Positions 26,762 to 36,269 are shown, counted from the first letter of the stretch. The stretch is 64,000 nucleotides of DNA from MGBC163016 sp964631345 (GCA_964631345.1 CAZVWE010000003.1:124001-188000), one strand, 5' to 3'. The notes: generated from the sequence alone by a model not told the origin. Made by a program: numbers and translations.

Positions 26762-29419
26762 TTACCCTATGGAGTCTATCTGAGTCTCCAATTGGCCTTT
26801 TCGTTCGGTAAGTTCAGCCAATCTAGCTTTATCCTTCTCGATTATCTCTGGAGCGGCTTTAGCTAAAAACCCTGGATTGGAAAGCTTTTTCTCAAATTTC
26901 TCAAAATCTTTCGTCACAGATTCAAGCTCTTTTTTAAGACGTTTCTTTTCTTCCTCAAAATCCACAATTCCAACAAGGTCAACATATATCTCTACGCCCT
27001 CACCAAAACCAACGCTTGAACCTTGTGGTTTTTCCATATTAGGAGATGCTTCCAAAGAATCAATATTTGCAAGTTTTATCGCAAGGGCTGATTGGGTATT
27101 TATCAAAGAAAGCGTATCGCCTTCAGCCTTTATATACACATTAAGTTTTTCTTTAGGTGATACACCGTATCTTGCACGTGCTGAACGAACGGCGCTCACG
27201 ATATCACAGACTACCTGAATAGAGGCTTCAGCTTCATCATCAATATACTGTTCAAACTCACAAGCGTCAGGCCACGGTGCTCCTATGAGCATCTCTGGAG
27301 CTGACTTTAAATGCGGAATACCTGCATAAATCTCTTCTGTAATAAATGGCATTACAGGATGAAGTAAGCGAAGTACCGCATACATTAGGTGAATTAAATT
27401 CCTTTGACATGCCAAGCGGTCTTCTGGTTCTGCGTGTACGTCAAGGCGACCTTTTGAGAATTCGATATACCAGTCACACAGTTCATTCCAGCAAAATGTA
27501 TAAAGAGCTTTTGTGATATCGCTGAATTCAAATTCCTCATAAGCCCGATCCAAGTCACGAACAAGCTTTCCTAATCGAGAAAATATCCAGCGATCTGCTT
27601 GGGTTTTTAACTCCGGATCACCTTCAGTATATCCGTCGAGATTCATACTTACGAATCGCGCAGCATTTTTTATTTTGTTCGAAAAGTTTCTAGCGCTTTC
27701 AATTCTTTGAACATCAAATCTCATCGCTTGTGTACCGGTTACTTGCGAAAGCAGCCCAAACCTCATGCCGTCTGCTCCGTAATCTTTCATAAGATCAACC
27801 GGATCAACACCGTTTCCACGAGACTTACTCATAGGCTTTCCATCTGCACCCATAACGGTTGGATGGATAATCACGTCTTTGAATGGGATTTCATGAGTGA
27901 AATACTCTGATGCCATCACCATGCGCGCAACCCAAAGACCCATAATATCGCGAGCGGTTGATAAAACCTGCGTTGGATAATACTTTTGAAGATCGGGAGA
28001 TTCCATGCCTTGCTCTCCCCAACCTTGAGTTGCAAATGGCCATAGCTGGGAAGAAAACCAAGTATCTAAAACATCCTCATCCTGTCTAACTGCATGTCCG
28101 CATACTGGGCACACTTCAAAATCTTCAAGACATGCATCAGACCATCCACATTCATCACAGTAAAACATCGGGATTCTGTGGCCCCACCAAAGCTGTCTTG
28201 AAATACACCAGTCTTTTAGATTTTCGAGCCAATCAAGATACACCTGTGACCATCTGCTCGGATGGAATTTAACTTCGCCTGATTCAACAGCTTTACGAGC
28301 AGCATCCTTTAGGGCGTCAACCTTTACAAACCATTGTTCAGATAACCATGGTTCCAACGCATTGTGACAGCGATAACAATGCATAACAGAGTGTGTGATA
28401 TCTTCTGTTTTTTCCAAAAGCCCAAGAGAATCAAATTCTTGAACTATGGCCTCTCTGGCCTCATCGCGTGTCATACCACTGAATTTTCCATAACCATCCA
28501 CCACATGTGCTGACTCATCAAAAATATTTACCTGTGGAAGGTCGTGACGCGCACCCATCGCATAGTCATTAGGATCATGTGCAGGAGTTACTTTTACAGC
28601 ACCTGTTCCATACTCAGCGTCAACATGAAAATCAGTAAATATTGGTATCTTACGCCCTACTATTGGCAGCAAGATTTCATGTCCAACAATATCTTGATAG
28701 CGCGGATCTTTTGGGCTTACAGCAACACCGGTGTCTCCAAGCATTGTTTCTGGGCGCGTTGTAGCAACCACCACATACTCAATATCGCCAACAGGTTCTG
28801 TTAGCGGATAACGTAAATACCAAAGATGCCCTGCATCATCTGTGTATTCAGCTTCATCATCTGCAATTGCAGTTGTGCAACTTGGACACCAATTTACAAT
28901 GCGTTTCCCACGAAAAATAATTCCTTCGTGATACCAATCACAAAAAACTTTACGGACAGCTAACGAAAACTCTGGACTCATAGTGAATTGTTCATCTGCA
29001 TAATCGCAACTACAGCCCATTGACTTAATCTGGTTTACGATAGTTGAGCCGTATTCATCACGCCATTTCTGGCATTCCTCAATAAATGCCTCACGCCCAA
29101 TTTCTCGTCTATTTATACCCTGTTCTGCAAGGTGTTTATCAACTTTTGTCTGCGTAGCAATACCCGCATGATCTGTTCCTAAAATCCAACGAGTCTGATA
29201 TCCCTGCATACGAGCACGACGAATGCAAGCGTCTTGAATAGAGTCATTTAAGGCATGGCCTAAATGTAAAACACCGGTAACATTCGGTGGCGGAATAACG
29301 ATCGTATAAGAATCATTTGCATGCTTTCCGAAACCTGGAGTTCTTAAAAAGAAACCTCCGTCTTTCCATGCTTGAAATATGGGTTGTTCCCAAGATGCGT
29401 AATCCTCGCCGTTTGCCAT
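26762..29419 (-). CDS. valS: valine-tRNA ligase
   Basis: Charges tRNA-Val and edits mischarged threonine. It has 885 residues. The class I HIGH motif is in PPNVTGVLHLGHALND, the large CP1 editing domain spans about 190-340, KMSKS is in GKPMSKSRGNGVDP, the anticodon-binding helical domain begins near 600, and the C-terminal coiled coil covers about 815-885 (two Lys/Glu-rich helices that grip the tRNA). AAGGCAGG precedes the ATG. Its 45-bp spacing from clpX suggests one transcript; no T-box fits in that gap. Confidence 0.97.
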   Translation of the reverse strand: MANGEDYASWEQPIFQAWKDGGFFLRTPGFGKHANDSYTIVIPPPNVTGVLHLGHALNDSIQDACIRRARMQGYQTRWILGTDHAGIATQTKVDKHLAEQGINRREIGREAFIEECQKWRDEYGSTIVNQIKSMGCSCDYADEQFTMSPEFSLAVRKVFCDWYHEGIIFRGKRIVNWCPSCTTAIADDEAEYTDDAGHLWYLRYPLTEPVGDIEYVVVATTRPETMLGDTGVAVSPKDPRYQDIVGHEILLPIVGRKIPIFTDFHVDAEYGTGAVKVTPAHDPNDYAMGARHDLPQVNIFDESAHVVDGYGKFSGMTRDEAREAIVQEFDSLGLLEKTEDITHSVMHCYRCHNALEPWLSEQWFVKVDALKDAARKAVESGEVKFHPSRWSQVYLDWLENLKDWCISRQLWWGHRIPMFYCDECGWSDACLEDFEVCPVCGHAVRQDEDVLDTWFSSQLWPFATQGWGEQGMESPDLQKYYPTQVLSTARDIMGLWVARMVMASEYFTHEIPFKDVIIHPTVMGADGKPMSKSRGNGVDPVDLMKDYGADGMRFGLLSQVTGTQAMRFDVQRIESARNFSNKIKNAARFVSMNLDGYTEGDPELKTQADRWIFSRLGKLVRDLDRAYEEFEFSDITKALYTFCWNELCDWYIEFSKGRLDVHAEPEDRLACQRNLIHLMYAVLRLLHPVMPFITEEIYAGIPHLKSAPEMLIGAPWPDACEFEQYIDDEAEASIQVVCDIVSAVRSARARYGVSPKEKLNVYIKAEGDTLSLINTQSALAIKLANIDSLEASPNMEKPQGSSVGFGEGVEIYVDLVGIVDFEEEKKRLKKELESVTKDFEKFEKKLSNPGFLAKAAPEIIEKDKARLAELTERKGQLETQIDSIG

Positions 29420-29464
29420 CTTGCCTGCCTTCTTGATATTGGAATACCTAATGTAGTTTGTATT

Positions 29465-30886
29465 TTATGCGCTTTGTTTTGCTTTCTTTGTTGTCACGTT
29501 TGTGATTTCTGGAGTGGTTGTACCATCGATATCACTTGCACGAATAACAACTTGAGTGTCTCCCTTTTTATCTGGGAGATCATACATTACATCCATAAGC
29601 ACGCGCTCACATATTGAACGAAGTCCACGAGCTCCAGTATTTCTTGTTACAGCCTCTTTCGCAATCTCTGAAAGCGCCTCATCCTCTACGATAAGCTCAG
29701 AACCTTCAAGTGAAAACAGCTTTTTGTACTGTTTAATAAGTGCGTTTTTAGGTTCAACAAGAATACGTACTAAATCATCTTCTGTAAGTTCATCAAGAGT
29801 TGTGATAACAGGAATTCTTCCAACAAACTCAGGGATCATTCCGTATTTATTTAAGTCCTCAGGAAGAACTTGCGCTAAAAGTTCAGCTTCAGCTTGTTTC
29901 TTTGATTCAGGAAGCTCGGATGCAAAACCTAGGCCGCTTTTGCCAACACGTTGACCAACGATATCTGCAAGGCCGACAAAAGCTCCTCCAAGAATAAACA
30001 GGATATTTGTCGTATCTATATGGATTAGCTCTTGTTCCGGATGTTTACGTCCGCCTTGAGGCGGCACCGCAGCGTCACACCCTTCAACAATCTTTAATAA
30101 CGACTGTTGAACCCCTTCACCTGACACATCACGTGTAATTGATAGGTTTTCTGCCTTCCTAGCAATCTTGTCAATCTCATCTATATAGATAATTCCAATT
30201 TGAGCCATTGGAATATCGTAATCGGCCGCAGTTATCAGTTTAAGCAAGATATTCTCAACATCTTCACCAACATATCCTGCTTCTGTAAGCGTAGTCGCAT
30301 CGGCAATAGCAAAAGGTACCTTAAGCGTTCGCGCAAGAGTCTGAGCAAGGAGAGTTTTACCAGAACCTGTAGGTCCTAAAAGCATAATGTTTGACTTATC
30401 AATCTCAACATCATCATCTTCTGCCTTAGGATCTTGTGTGATCCTTTTATAGTGGTTATACACAGCAACCGACAGTGCACGTTTTGCCGCTTCTTGTCCA
30501 ACCACATGTTCAGAAAGGCAATCATGTATCTCTTTTGGAGTTGGAAGCTCTTCTAAAACAAGCTCAGGTGACTTTTCTTTCTGCTTGTTTGTATATACGC
30601 CACCTTCTGTAATTTCAACGTCAGCAGGATATCCAACATGTGAACCTACAGGATAGCCACTTGGAGTTCTTCCATGTTTAGGATCAGGATAGCCATTTTC
30701 ATCGAAGGAGTTATAAAAACCCATATCCTGCATCATGGCATCAGCGCATACGGTAATACATTCATCACAGATGTAAATTCCACCAGGACCTGCAATCATA
30801 GAATTTACCTGCTCAGGAGTTTTACCGCAGAAGGCGCATTCTATTTTTTTGTCAGTCCCCGAATCGTCTGCAACTTTTCTATTCAT
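29465..30886 (-). CDS. clpX: ATP-dependent Clp protease ATP-binding subunit ClpX
   Basis: AAA+ unfoldase that feeds substrates to ClpP. It has 473 residues, about 50 more than E. coli ClpX. The N-terminal zinc domain has C18, C21, C40 and C43. A glycine-proline-rich insert (about 58-105) contains three GYP triplets (NGYPDP, SGYPVG, VGYPAD). Walker A is GPTGSGKT, pore loop 1 is GYVGED, Walker B is IIYIDEIDK, and the RKH loop is in GGRKHPEQE. It is downstream of clpP with a terminator hairpin between them. Confidence 0.97.
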   Translation of the reverse strand: MNRKVADDSGTDKKIECAFCGKTPEQVNSMIAGPGGIYICDECITVCADAMMQDMGFYNSFDENGYPDPKHGRTPSGYPVGSHVGYPADVEITEGGVYTNKQKEKSPELVLEELPTPKEIHDCLSEHVVGQEAAKRALSVAVYNHYKRITQDPKAEDDDVEIDKSNIMLLGPTGSGKTLLAQTLARTLKVPFAIADATTLTEAGYVGEDVENILLKLITAADYDIPMAQIGIIYIDEIDKIARKAENLSITRDVSGEGVQQSLLKIVEGCDAAVPPQGGRKHPEQELIHIDTTNILFILGGAFVGLADIVGQRVGKSGLGFASELPESKKQAEAELLAQVLPEDLNKYGMIPEFVGRIPVITTLDELTEDDLVRILVEPKNALIKQYKKLFSLEGSELIVEDEALSEIAKEAVTRNTGARGLRSICERVLMDVMYDLPDKKGDTQVVIRASDIDGTTTPEITNVTTKKAKQSA

Positions 30887-30921
30887 TTAGCCCCAAACTC
30901 CATATCCATAAACATTTACAA

Positions 30922-30952
30922 AAGGGACGCCCTGGTTTCCAGAACGTCCCTT
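30922..30952 (-). terminator. hairpin between clpP and clpX
   Basis: AAGGGACG and CGTCCCTT form an 8-bp stem; inside it CTGG/CCAG extends the pairing. On the minus strand it is followed by only a short U run, so it probably reduces rather than blocks read-through from clpP to clpX. Confidence 0.6.
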
Positions 30953-30967
30953 CCAATCACGTCTTAA

Positions 30968-31576
30968 CTATTCGCCGTGATGCAGAATTATTTCATCCAC
31001 AAGGCCATATTCTTTGGCCTCTTCAGCTGTCATATAATTGTCACGCTCAGTATCAAGCTGAATTGTTTCAATGCTTTGACCAGTGTTGTCTGCCAAGATC
31101 TTATTTAACCTCTTACGAGTCTTCAGCATAAAATCAGCGACAATAGCGATTTCTGTTTGCTGTCCTTGAGCACCGCCAAGTGGCTGGTGAATCAAAACCA
31201 TCGAATTGGGAAGGCAGAATCTTTTGCCTTTTGTTCCGCTTGAAAGAAGCACAGCTGCCATGGAAGCGCATTCACCAATACATATTGTGGAAACGTCACA
31301 TTTAATGAAATTCATGGTGTCAAGAATTCCAAGCCCTGCTGTAACAGATCCTCCAGGAGAATTGATGTAAAGAGAAATATCTTTATCAGGATCGGTGCTT
31401 TCCAAATGGAGCATCTGTGCAACGACAGAATTTGCTACATGATCATCAATTTGTTCTCCTAAAAAAATGATCCTGTCGTTTAACAGCCTTGAATAAATAT
31501 CATAGCTGCGCTCCCCTCTTGGAGATTGCTCAATAACATATGGAATCAATGCATTAGTTGCCCTCTCGATTCCCAT
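30968..31576 (-). CDS. clpP: ATP-dependent Clp protease proteolytic subunit
   Basis: Serine peptidase that forms the double-heptamer chamber of Clp. It has 202 residues. Catalytic S105 lies in GECASMAAVL, H130 in SMVLIHQPLGG, and the Asp lies in the DTERDN segment near 175-179. It is upstream of clpX and downstream of tig, the common tig-clpP-clpX order. Its 227-bp upstream region holds a 19-bp inverted repeat. Confidence 0.98.
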   Translation of the reverse strand: MGIERATNALIPYVIEQSPRGERSYDIYSRLLNDRIIFLGEQIDDHVANSVVAQMLHLESTDPDKDISLYINSPGGSVTAGLGILDTMNFIKCDVSTICIGECASMAAVLLSSGTKGKRFCLPNSMVLIHQPLGGAQGQQTEIAIVADFMLKTRKRLNKILADNTGQSIETIQLDTERDNYMTAEEAKEYGLVDEIILHHGE

Positions 31577-31618
31577 TTTGCCTCACTTTCACGCAGGCGC
31601 ATAAACGCTTGCTAGTCC

Positions 31619-31637
31619 TGACATGCAAATCATGTCA
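31619..31637. promoter_or_regulatory. 19-bp inverted repeat upstream of clpP, operator-like
   Basis: TGACATG-CAAAT-CATGTCA is an exact inverted repeat 43 bases before the clpP start. On the minus strand it lies directly after a possible promoter (TTGCTT, 17 bases, GATACA), the place where a repressor would bind. It matches none of the HAIR, CtsR or ClgR consensus sites I know. Confidence 0.5.
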
Positions 31638-31803
31638 ATGTATCTGTCGCTTAACATATTGAAGCAAACGTTCGTATAAGGCAAACGCCTGTTCTGCCAT
31701 GCACACAAACCTGACAAAGATATGTTACTTTTACGCCTTATCGGCCTACATCAATACTGTTTAATCTGAAACAATGCTTATAGCTTTGAAACTACCCCGA
31801 TAA

Positions 31804-33144
31804 TTATTCAGATTTTTCAGATTCCTTGGTTGACTTAGGCTCAAATGGTGTGACTTTAGCTTTTTCCATCACATCTTCCATAGCCTTAGCACGAATTATT
31901 CCTTCGCGAATAAGATAAAGCCTTCCCGATTGGCGCCATTCTTTTTCAAGACCTGAAGGATCTTCAACGCCGGCCTTTTCAAACTCAAGCGTTATCTCCT
32001 CGTCACTTGCATCAATGCCAAAATGTCTAGCCCAAGCATCCAATGCTAGATGCTGCTTAGACTCATCTTCTGCTTGCTTTTTAACATCATTTTTGAAGGT
32101 CTCTGAATCAATACCTGCTGTGCTTAGGTATTGATCAAAACTCATGCCCTGTGCTTGAAGCTGCATAAAGAAATCCTGCAAAAGCGACGATTCATTTTGC
32201 TCACACATGCTTGCAGGTGGTTCAATATCAACACGATCTACCAATTTAGTTATGCAAACGTTTTCTTTAATACGAGGGATGATGTCATTTTTCTGATCAG
32301 TAATACTTTGTTTAATCTCTTCACGGAGGTTTTCAATGCTGCCAAAACCGGTGTTTTCCTTTACCCATTCATCAGTTAACTCTGGTGCTTCTTTCACCTT
32401 AACAGCGTTGCAAGTAACTTCAAATGAAATCTTTTGACCTTGAAGTGCCGAAAGAACTAATGATTGCTCATCTTCTGCAATCTCTAGATCAAACTTACGA
32501 GTTTCACCCTTCTTCATACCAATGATTGCATCATCAAAAGCATCGGAGAAGAGCCCTGAACCCACTGCATAGAAACGGGCATCGTTCTTTACTGACTCCA
32601 CCTCTTCTGCATTTTCTTTCTTTGCATATGTTGCAAGCTCTGCGTAACCATCTTTTTCAAGGGCAGTATTTTCATCGGCGTCTACATAGTTAGCATAATG
32701 AGAAACAATTGCCTCTACCTGGTCATTAATCTCTTCTTCAGATGCACCTTCTGCCGGGAGTTCAATCTCTACCGGATCATATGAAGTAAGCTCAATTTCA
32801 GGTTTTACTTCAAGCGTGAATTCAAATGTGAAGTCTTCGCCAGCTTTAACATTTCCAATTTCGCCATAATTTGGAGAACCCGTAGGAAATAGTTTTTCTG
32901 ACTCAACTACCTCTGGATATTTAGCGTTAACAACATCTTCTGTAACTTGTGCAAGTACTGCATCTTTTCCGATTGCATTATCAATTACTGGACGAGGCGC
33001 TTTGCCTTTACGAAATCCAGGGAAAGTATATTTACTTGCCAGTTCTTTATATGTTTTTGCTAATGCAGCATCAACATCCTTTGCAGGAACAGTTACTTTA
33101 ATTTTTACAGAATTTTCTTCAGAAGGTACAACGGTCGTCTCCAC
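31804..33144 (-). CDS. tig: trigger factor
   Basis: Ribosome-bound chaperone and peptidyl-prolyl isomerase. It has 446 residues. The N-terminal ribosome-binding domain carries the signature FPGFRKGKAPRPVI (about 42-55), then a degenerate FKBP domain (about 160-245) and the helical C-terminal arms; an acidic, Ser/Glu-rich end follows. It starts with GTG at 33144, with TTGGAGTGAG before it. First gene of a tig-clpP-clpX-valS run. Confidence 0.96.
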   Translation of the reverse strand: METTVVPSEENSVKIKVTVPAKDVDAALAKTYKELASKYTFPGFRKGKAPRPVIDNAIGKDAVLAQVTEDVVNAKYPEVVESEKLFPTGSPNYGEIGNVKAGEDFTFEFTLEVKPEIELTSYDPVEIELPAEGASEEEINDQVEAIVSHYANYVDADENTALEKDGYAELATYAKKENAEEVESVKNDARFYAVGSGLFSDAFDDAIIGMKKGETRKFDLEIAEDEQSLVLSALQGQKISFEVTCNAVKVKEAPELTDEWVKENTGFGSIENLREEIKQSITDQKNDIIPRIKENVCITKLVDRVDIEPPASMCEQNESSLLQDFFMQLQAQGMSFDQYLSTAGIDSETFKNDVKKQAEDESKQHLALDAWARHFGIDASDEEITLEFEKAGVEDPSGLEKEWRQSGRLYLIREGIIRAKAMEDVMEKAKVTPFEPKSTKESEKSE

Positions 33145-33240
33145 AACTCACTCCAATCAATGTGACAAAATGTCTAACGGTCGATATGGTATCATATGGC
33201 TCCGTTATGAAGCCTATGGTTAGTGGGCAATCGTTTATGT

Positions 33241-33326
33241 GCGGGCGTGGCGGAATTGGCAGACGCGCTAGATTTAGGTTCTAGTGGGCAAAACCCGTGA
33301 AGGTTCAAGTCCTTTCGCCCGCACCA
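33241..33326 (+). tRNA. tRNA-Leu (anticodon UAG)
   Basis: The acceptor stem GCGGGCG/CGCCCGC pairs perfectly; the anticodon stem CTAGA/TCTAG has the loop TTTAGGT with anticodon TAG. A long variable arm (TGGGCAAAACCCGTG) marks it as class II. TTCAAGT gives the T loop. CCA is encoded (33324-33326). Confidence 0.97.
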
Positions 33327-33336
33327 TCTAAAACTT

Positions 33337-33365
33337 AAGGTCAGCTCATTATTGGAGCTGGCCTT
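33337..33365 (+). terminator. terminator-like hairpin after tRNA-Leu
   Basis: AAGGTCAGCTC and GAGCTGGCCTT form an 11-bp stem with one mismatch and a 7-base loop, then TTAATATTGTTTG. It lies 10 bases past the tRNA and 29 bases before the MFS start codon. Confidence 0.65.
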
Positions 33366-33393
33366 TAATATTGTTTGTTGCAAGGCGGCATAA

Positions 33394-34599
33394 ATGGCAG
33401 GACAAAAACATACAGAAAGTATCTGGAGTCTGCCTTACGTTATTTTGATTGCTTCAAATCTTTTTCAATCCATGGAAGCTTTCATGATAAACACCATACT
33501 GCCAGTGTATATAAATTCCCTTGGGGTATCTACCTCAATGATTGGCATGATAATCAGTTCATTTTCTATTTCCGCTATTTTGATTCGACCCATAGCAACA
33601 CCTGCATTTGATAGTTTTTCAAGGAAACGGCTTCTGATTATTTCGCAAGTCATAATTTGTGTCTCTATGGTTTTATATGGCATCGTTGATTCAATTGAGG
33701 CAATTATTGTAATTAGGTTATTGCATGGAATAGGCATCGGGTGCAGTGGGCCTCTTGCGATGTCATTGGTTTCTGAATTCTTACCAAGATCAAAGTTTGC
33801 AAGTGGAATCAGTATCTACACATTGGCTCAATCCATAGCGCAGGTTATAGGGCCTGCGATTGGTCTTATGCTTATGGAATCTGTTGGATTTACCCCAGCT
33901 TGTTTTCTTGGAGCAGGCTTCTTAATTTTTGCAATCATTGGTACGTTTCTTATAAAAGAGCCTTACAAAGAACGCCTAAAGTATGAGCTTAAACTAAATA
34001 GAATGTTTGCACCAGAAGCGGTGAGCAAAGCTATTGCAATTATGTTTCTTGCAACCTCATTTATGTGCATGTCAGCATATGTAGTGCTCTACGGGTACGC
34101 ACGAGGTGTAAATGAAATGGGAATTTTCTTCGTGATTTATGCGGCATGTTTAATTTTTACTCGCCCACTTTTCGGAAACCTTGCAGACAAAGTTGGAACT
34201 CCTTATATGTTGTTGGTAGGAATTCTATTTTTCGCAAGCTCTTATGTTGCCCTTTGGGCTGCAAATGATCTTTTAGGATTTATCGTTGCCGCAATACTAG
34301 GATCGGCCGGGTTTGGTTGCTGTGGACCACTACTTCAGTCAATGGCTTTAGCTTCTGTTCCTGCATCAAGACGAGGTGCAGCTAGCACAACAGTTTTTAC
34401 CGGACTTGATATAGGTACATTTGCAGGACCTGTTATAGGTGGAATTGTGGTCGACAATCTTATGGCAGCATCAGGAAGCGCTGTATTTGCATACTCTAAT
34501 ATGTGGCTTTTAATGCTGATACCATCAATAGCCACACTTGTTATAACTATTAGATGGATTACACATCGTAAAACCCCAAGCAAAACCCCAAAGATGTAA
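33394..34599 (+). CDS. MFS transporter
   Basis: It has 401 residues and about 12 membrane spans in two halves split near residue 200. The typical loop 2-3 motif is weak (DSFSRKRLLI), while RLLHGIGIGCSGPLAMSLVSEFLPRSKFASGIS in loop 4-5 is a good MFS signature. It is closest in pattern to YfcJ/drug-efflux-like members, but substrate cannot be assigned. ATG at 33394, with AAGGCGG upstream. It follows tRNA-Leu and is followed by the sstT-like transporter. Confidence 0.85.
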   Translation: MAGQKHTESIWSLPYVILIASNLFQSMEAFMINTILPVYINSLGVSTSMIGMIISSFSISAILIRPIATPAFDSFSRKRLLIISQVIICVSMVLYGIVDSIEAIIVIRLLHGIGIGCSGPLAMSLVSEFLPRSKFASGISIYTLAQSIAQVIGPAIGLMLMESVGFTPACFLGAGFLIFAIIGTFLIKEPYKERLKYELKLNRMFAPEAVSKAIAIMFLATSFMCMSAYVVLYGYARGVNEMGIFFVIYAACLIFTRPLFGNLADKVGTPYMLLVGILFFASSYVALWAANDLLGFIVAAILGSAGFGCCGPLLQSMALASVPASRRGAASTTVFTGLDIGTFAGPVIGGIVVDNLMAASGSAVFAYSNMWLLMLIPSIATLVITIRWITHRKTPSKTPKM

Positions 34600-34666
34600 C
34601 CATGACACCCTTTGCTGTCATCGAAAAAACTAGTAAATAAGTTCTGCTATTATTCCGTTATGCATT

Positions 34667-34729
34667 TGCGAAAAATTGCTGTTCAAAATGGTTGGGATTT
34701 ACAAATCCCTATTCCAGCAATCTTTCGCA
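34667..34729 (+). promoter_or_regulatory. large stem-loop in the sstT leader
   Basis: Outer arms TGCGAAAAATTGCTG (34667-34681) and CAGCAATCTTTCGCA (34715-34729) pair with one mismatch in 15. Inside, GGGATTT (34694-34700) and AAATCCC (34703-34709) form a second stem. It ends 42 bases before the sstT start, and a candidate -10 (TATTAT, 34649-34654) would put it in the mRNA leader. It matches no riboswitch family I recognise. Confidence 0.55.
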
Positions 34730-34771
34730 TACAACTATTAGTGCTTAAAGCTCATTGGCGATAGGGGCAAC

Positions 34772-36097
34772 ATGGCGGACGAGAACATCGAAAACACTCC
34801 CAAGAAAAGAAATATCATCCAAGCGTATTCTGAAACGAGCCTAATACTTAGAATTGTTATTGGACTTTTAATCGGTATTGCTTTGGCATTTATTTTCCCA
34901 GTAGATGGCCCAGAATGGTCACAAGGCGTTGGGGATGTAATCACCTTATTAGGAAATCTTTTCGTAAGCGCACTTCGTGCAGTTGCTCCAATACTTGTAT
35001 TCTTCCTTGTAATTAGTGCGCTCATGAGTGCTAAAGCGCCAAAAAGTATGCGAGTAGTCATTGTTTTATACATTATCTCTACGTTAGTTGCCGCAATCGT
35101 TGCCTTTATAGGCACTGAAATCATGAATCTTATCGCACCGATTCACCTTGAGCTTTCAGTTGCTGGAGACGTTGAACAAACCGCGCCATCTGGTGTCGGT
35201 GAAGTTTTGACCAATATCATTATGAACATAGTGGCAAACCCAGTTGATGCTCTAGCAAATGGAAACTTCATTGGAATACTTACATGGGCAATACTTATAG
35301 GTATCGCACTTCGTCATGTAAATCAAAACGTTAAAGATTTCTTCACATCTGTATCTGATGCGATTTCACAAATTGTTCGTTGGATTATCAACCTTGCTCC
35401 ATTTGGAATTATGGGACTTGTTTATACATCCGTTGCAACAAGTGGGATTAAGATTTTCTCCGATTACGGAATGCTGATAATTCTCTTAGTTATATGCATG
35501 CTGATTATCGCGTTTATAACAAATCCAATTCTTGTTTTTATTTGCACTCGCGAAAACCCGTATCCATTGATTCTGCGCTGCCTTAAAGACTCAGGTATTA
35601 CAGCCTTCTTCACAAGAAGTTCTGCGGCAAACATTCCTGTAAACATGGAGCTTTGCAGAAAACTTGGACTAAATAAAGACAATTACTCTGTGTCAATTCC
35701 GCTTGGAGCCACAATCAATATGGCGGGCGCTGCTGTAACAATTACAGTCATGACAATGGCTGCCGTATTTACTGTTGGACTTTCAGTTGATCCGCTAACA
35801 GCAGTTTTACTTTGCGTGCTTTCAGCAGTAAGCGCTTGTGGCGCATCAGGAGTTGCAGGCGGATCACTTTTATTAATCCCACTTGCATGTTCACTATTCG
35901 GCCTTGATGCAACCGTTGCATTCAATGTTGTGTCTATTGGATTTATCATCGGAGTTATTCAAGACTCCTGTGAGACTGCTCTAAACTCTTCTTCCGATGT
36001 TGTGTTTACAGCAACAGCTGAATACATGGAAATGCGAAAAAATGGAATTGAATACAAACTTGGTAAAGACGCATTCTCTAAAGATGAGGTTGCTTAA
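34772..36097 (+). CDS. sstT: sodium:serine/threonine symporter, SstT-like (DAACS family)
   Basis: Sodium-coupled importer of the dicarboxylate/amino acid:cation symporter family. It has 441 residues and eight membrane helices with the two re-entrant loops. The family signature SSAANIPVNMELCRKLGL is at about 288-305, followed by PLGATINMAGAAVTITVMTMAAVFTVG and the second hairpin GASGVAGGSLLLIPLAC, features that point to SstT rather than glutamate transporters. GATAGGGGC precedes the ATG. Serine/threonine as substrate is inferred from the family; the serine genes and thrS elsewhere in the window are compatible. Confidence 0.9.
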   Translation: MADENIENTPKKRNIIQAYSETSLILRIVIGLLIGIALAFIFPVDGPEWSQGVGDVITLLGNLFVSALRAVAPILVFFLVISALMSAKAPKSMRVVIVLYIISTLVAAIVAFIGTEIMNLIAPIHLELSVAGDVEQTAPSGVGEVLTNIIMNIVANPVDALANGNFIGILTWAILIGIALRHVNQNVKDFFTSVSDAISQIVRWIINLAPFGIMGLVYTSVATSGIKIFSDYGMLIILLVICMLIIAFITNPILVFICTRENPYPLILRCLKDSGITAFFTRSSAANIPVNMELCRKLGLNKDNYSVSIPLGATINMAGAAVTITVMTMAAVFTVGLSVDPLTAVLLCVLSAVSACGASGVAGGSLLLIPLACSLFGLDATVAFNVVSIGFIIGVIQDSCETALNSSSDVVFTATAEYMEMRKNGIEYKLGKDAFSKDEVA

Positions 36098-36233
36098 GAG
36101 CCATTTAGATATCACGACAATCCGAAAATAATTATTAGGGACTAAATAACTACGAAATAACTACTAAGGGCTTCTCTAACCTACCAACATCATCATTTGT
36201 AATAAGTTTCGCGAAAGCTCCCAAATATAGAAA

Positions 36234-36259
36234 TCAGGCCTCCGAATTTGGAGGCCTGA
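36234..36259. terminator. bidirectional terminator between sstT and tRNA-Asn
   Basis: TCAGGCCTCC and GGAGGCCTGA form a perfect 10-bp stem with loop GAATTT. It lies between the converging sstT (plus) and tRNA-Asn (minus), with T-rich sequence on both sides. Confidence 0.75.
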
Positions 36260-36269
36260 ACTTATTTTA

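Noticed and set aside
29420..29464. T-box before valS
   Set aside because: The gap to clpX is 45 bp, too short for any T-box.
34602..34621. ATGACA/TGTCAT hairpin as terminator of the MFS gene
   Set aside because: It is followed by an A run and not by U on the plus strand, so it is not an intrinsic terminator there.
33394..36097. A mobile or acquired transporter island at tRNA-Leu
   Set aside because: No integrase, no repeat of the tRNA 3' end downstream, and base composition like the neighbours.
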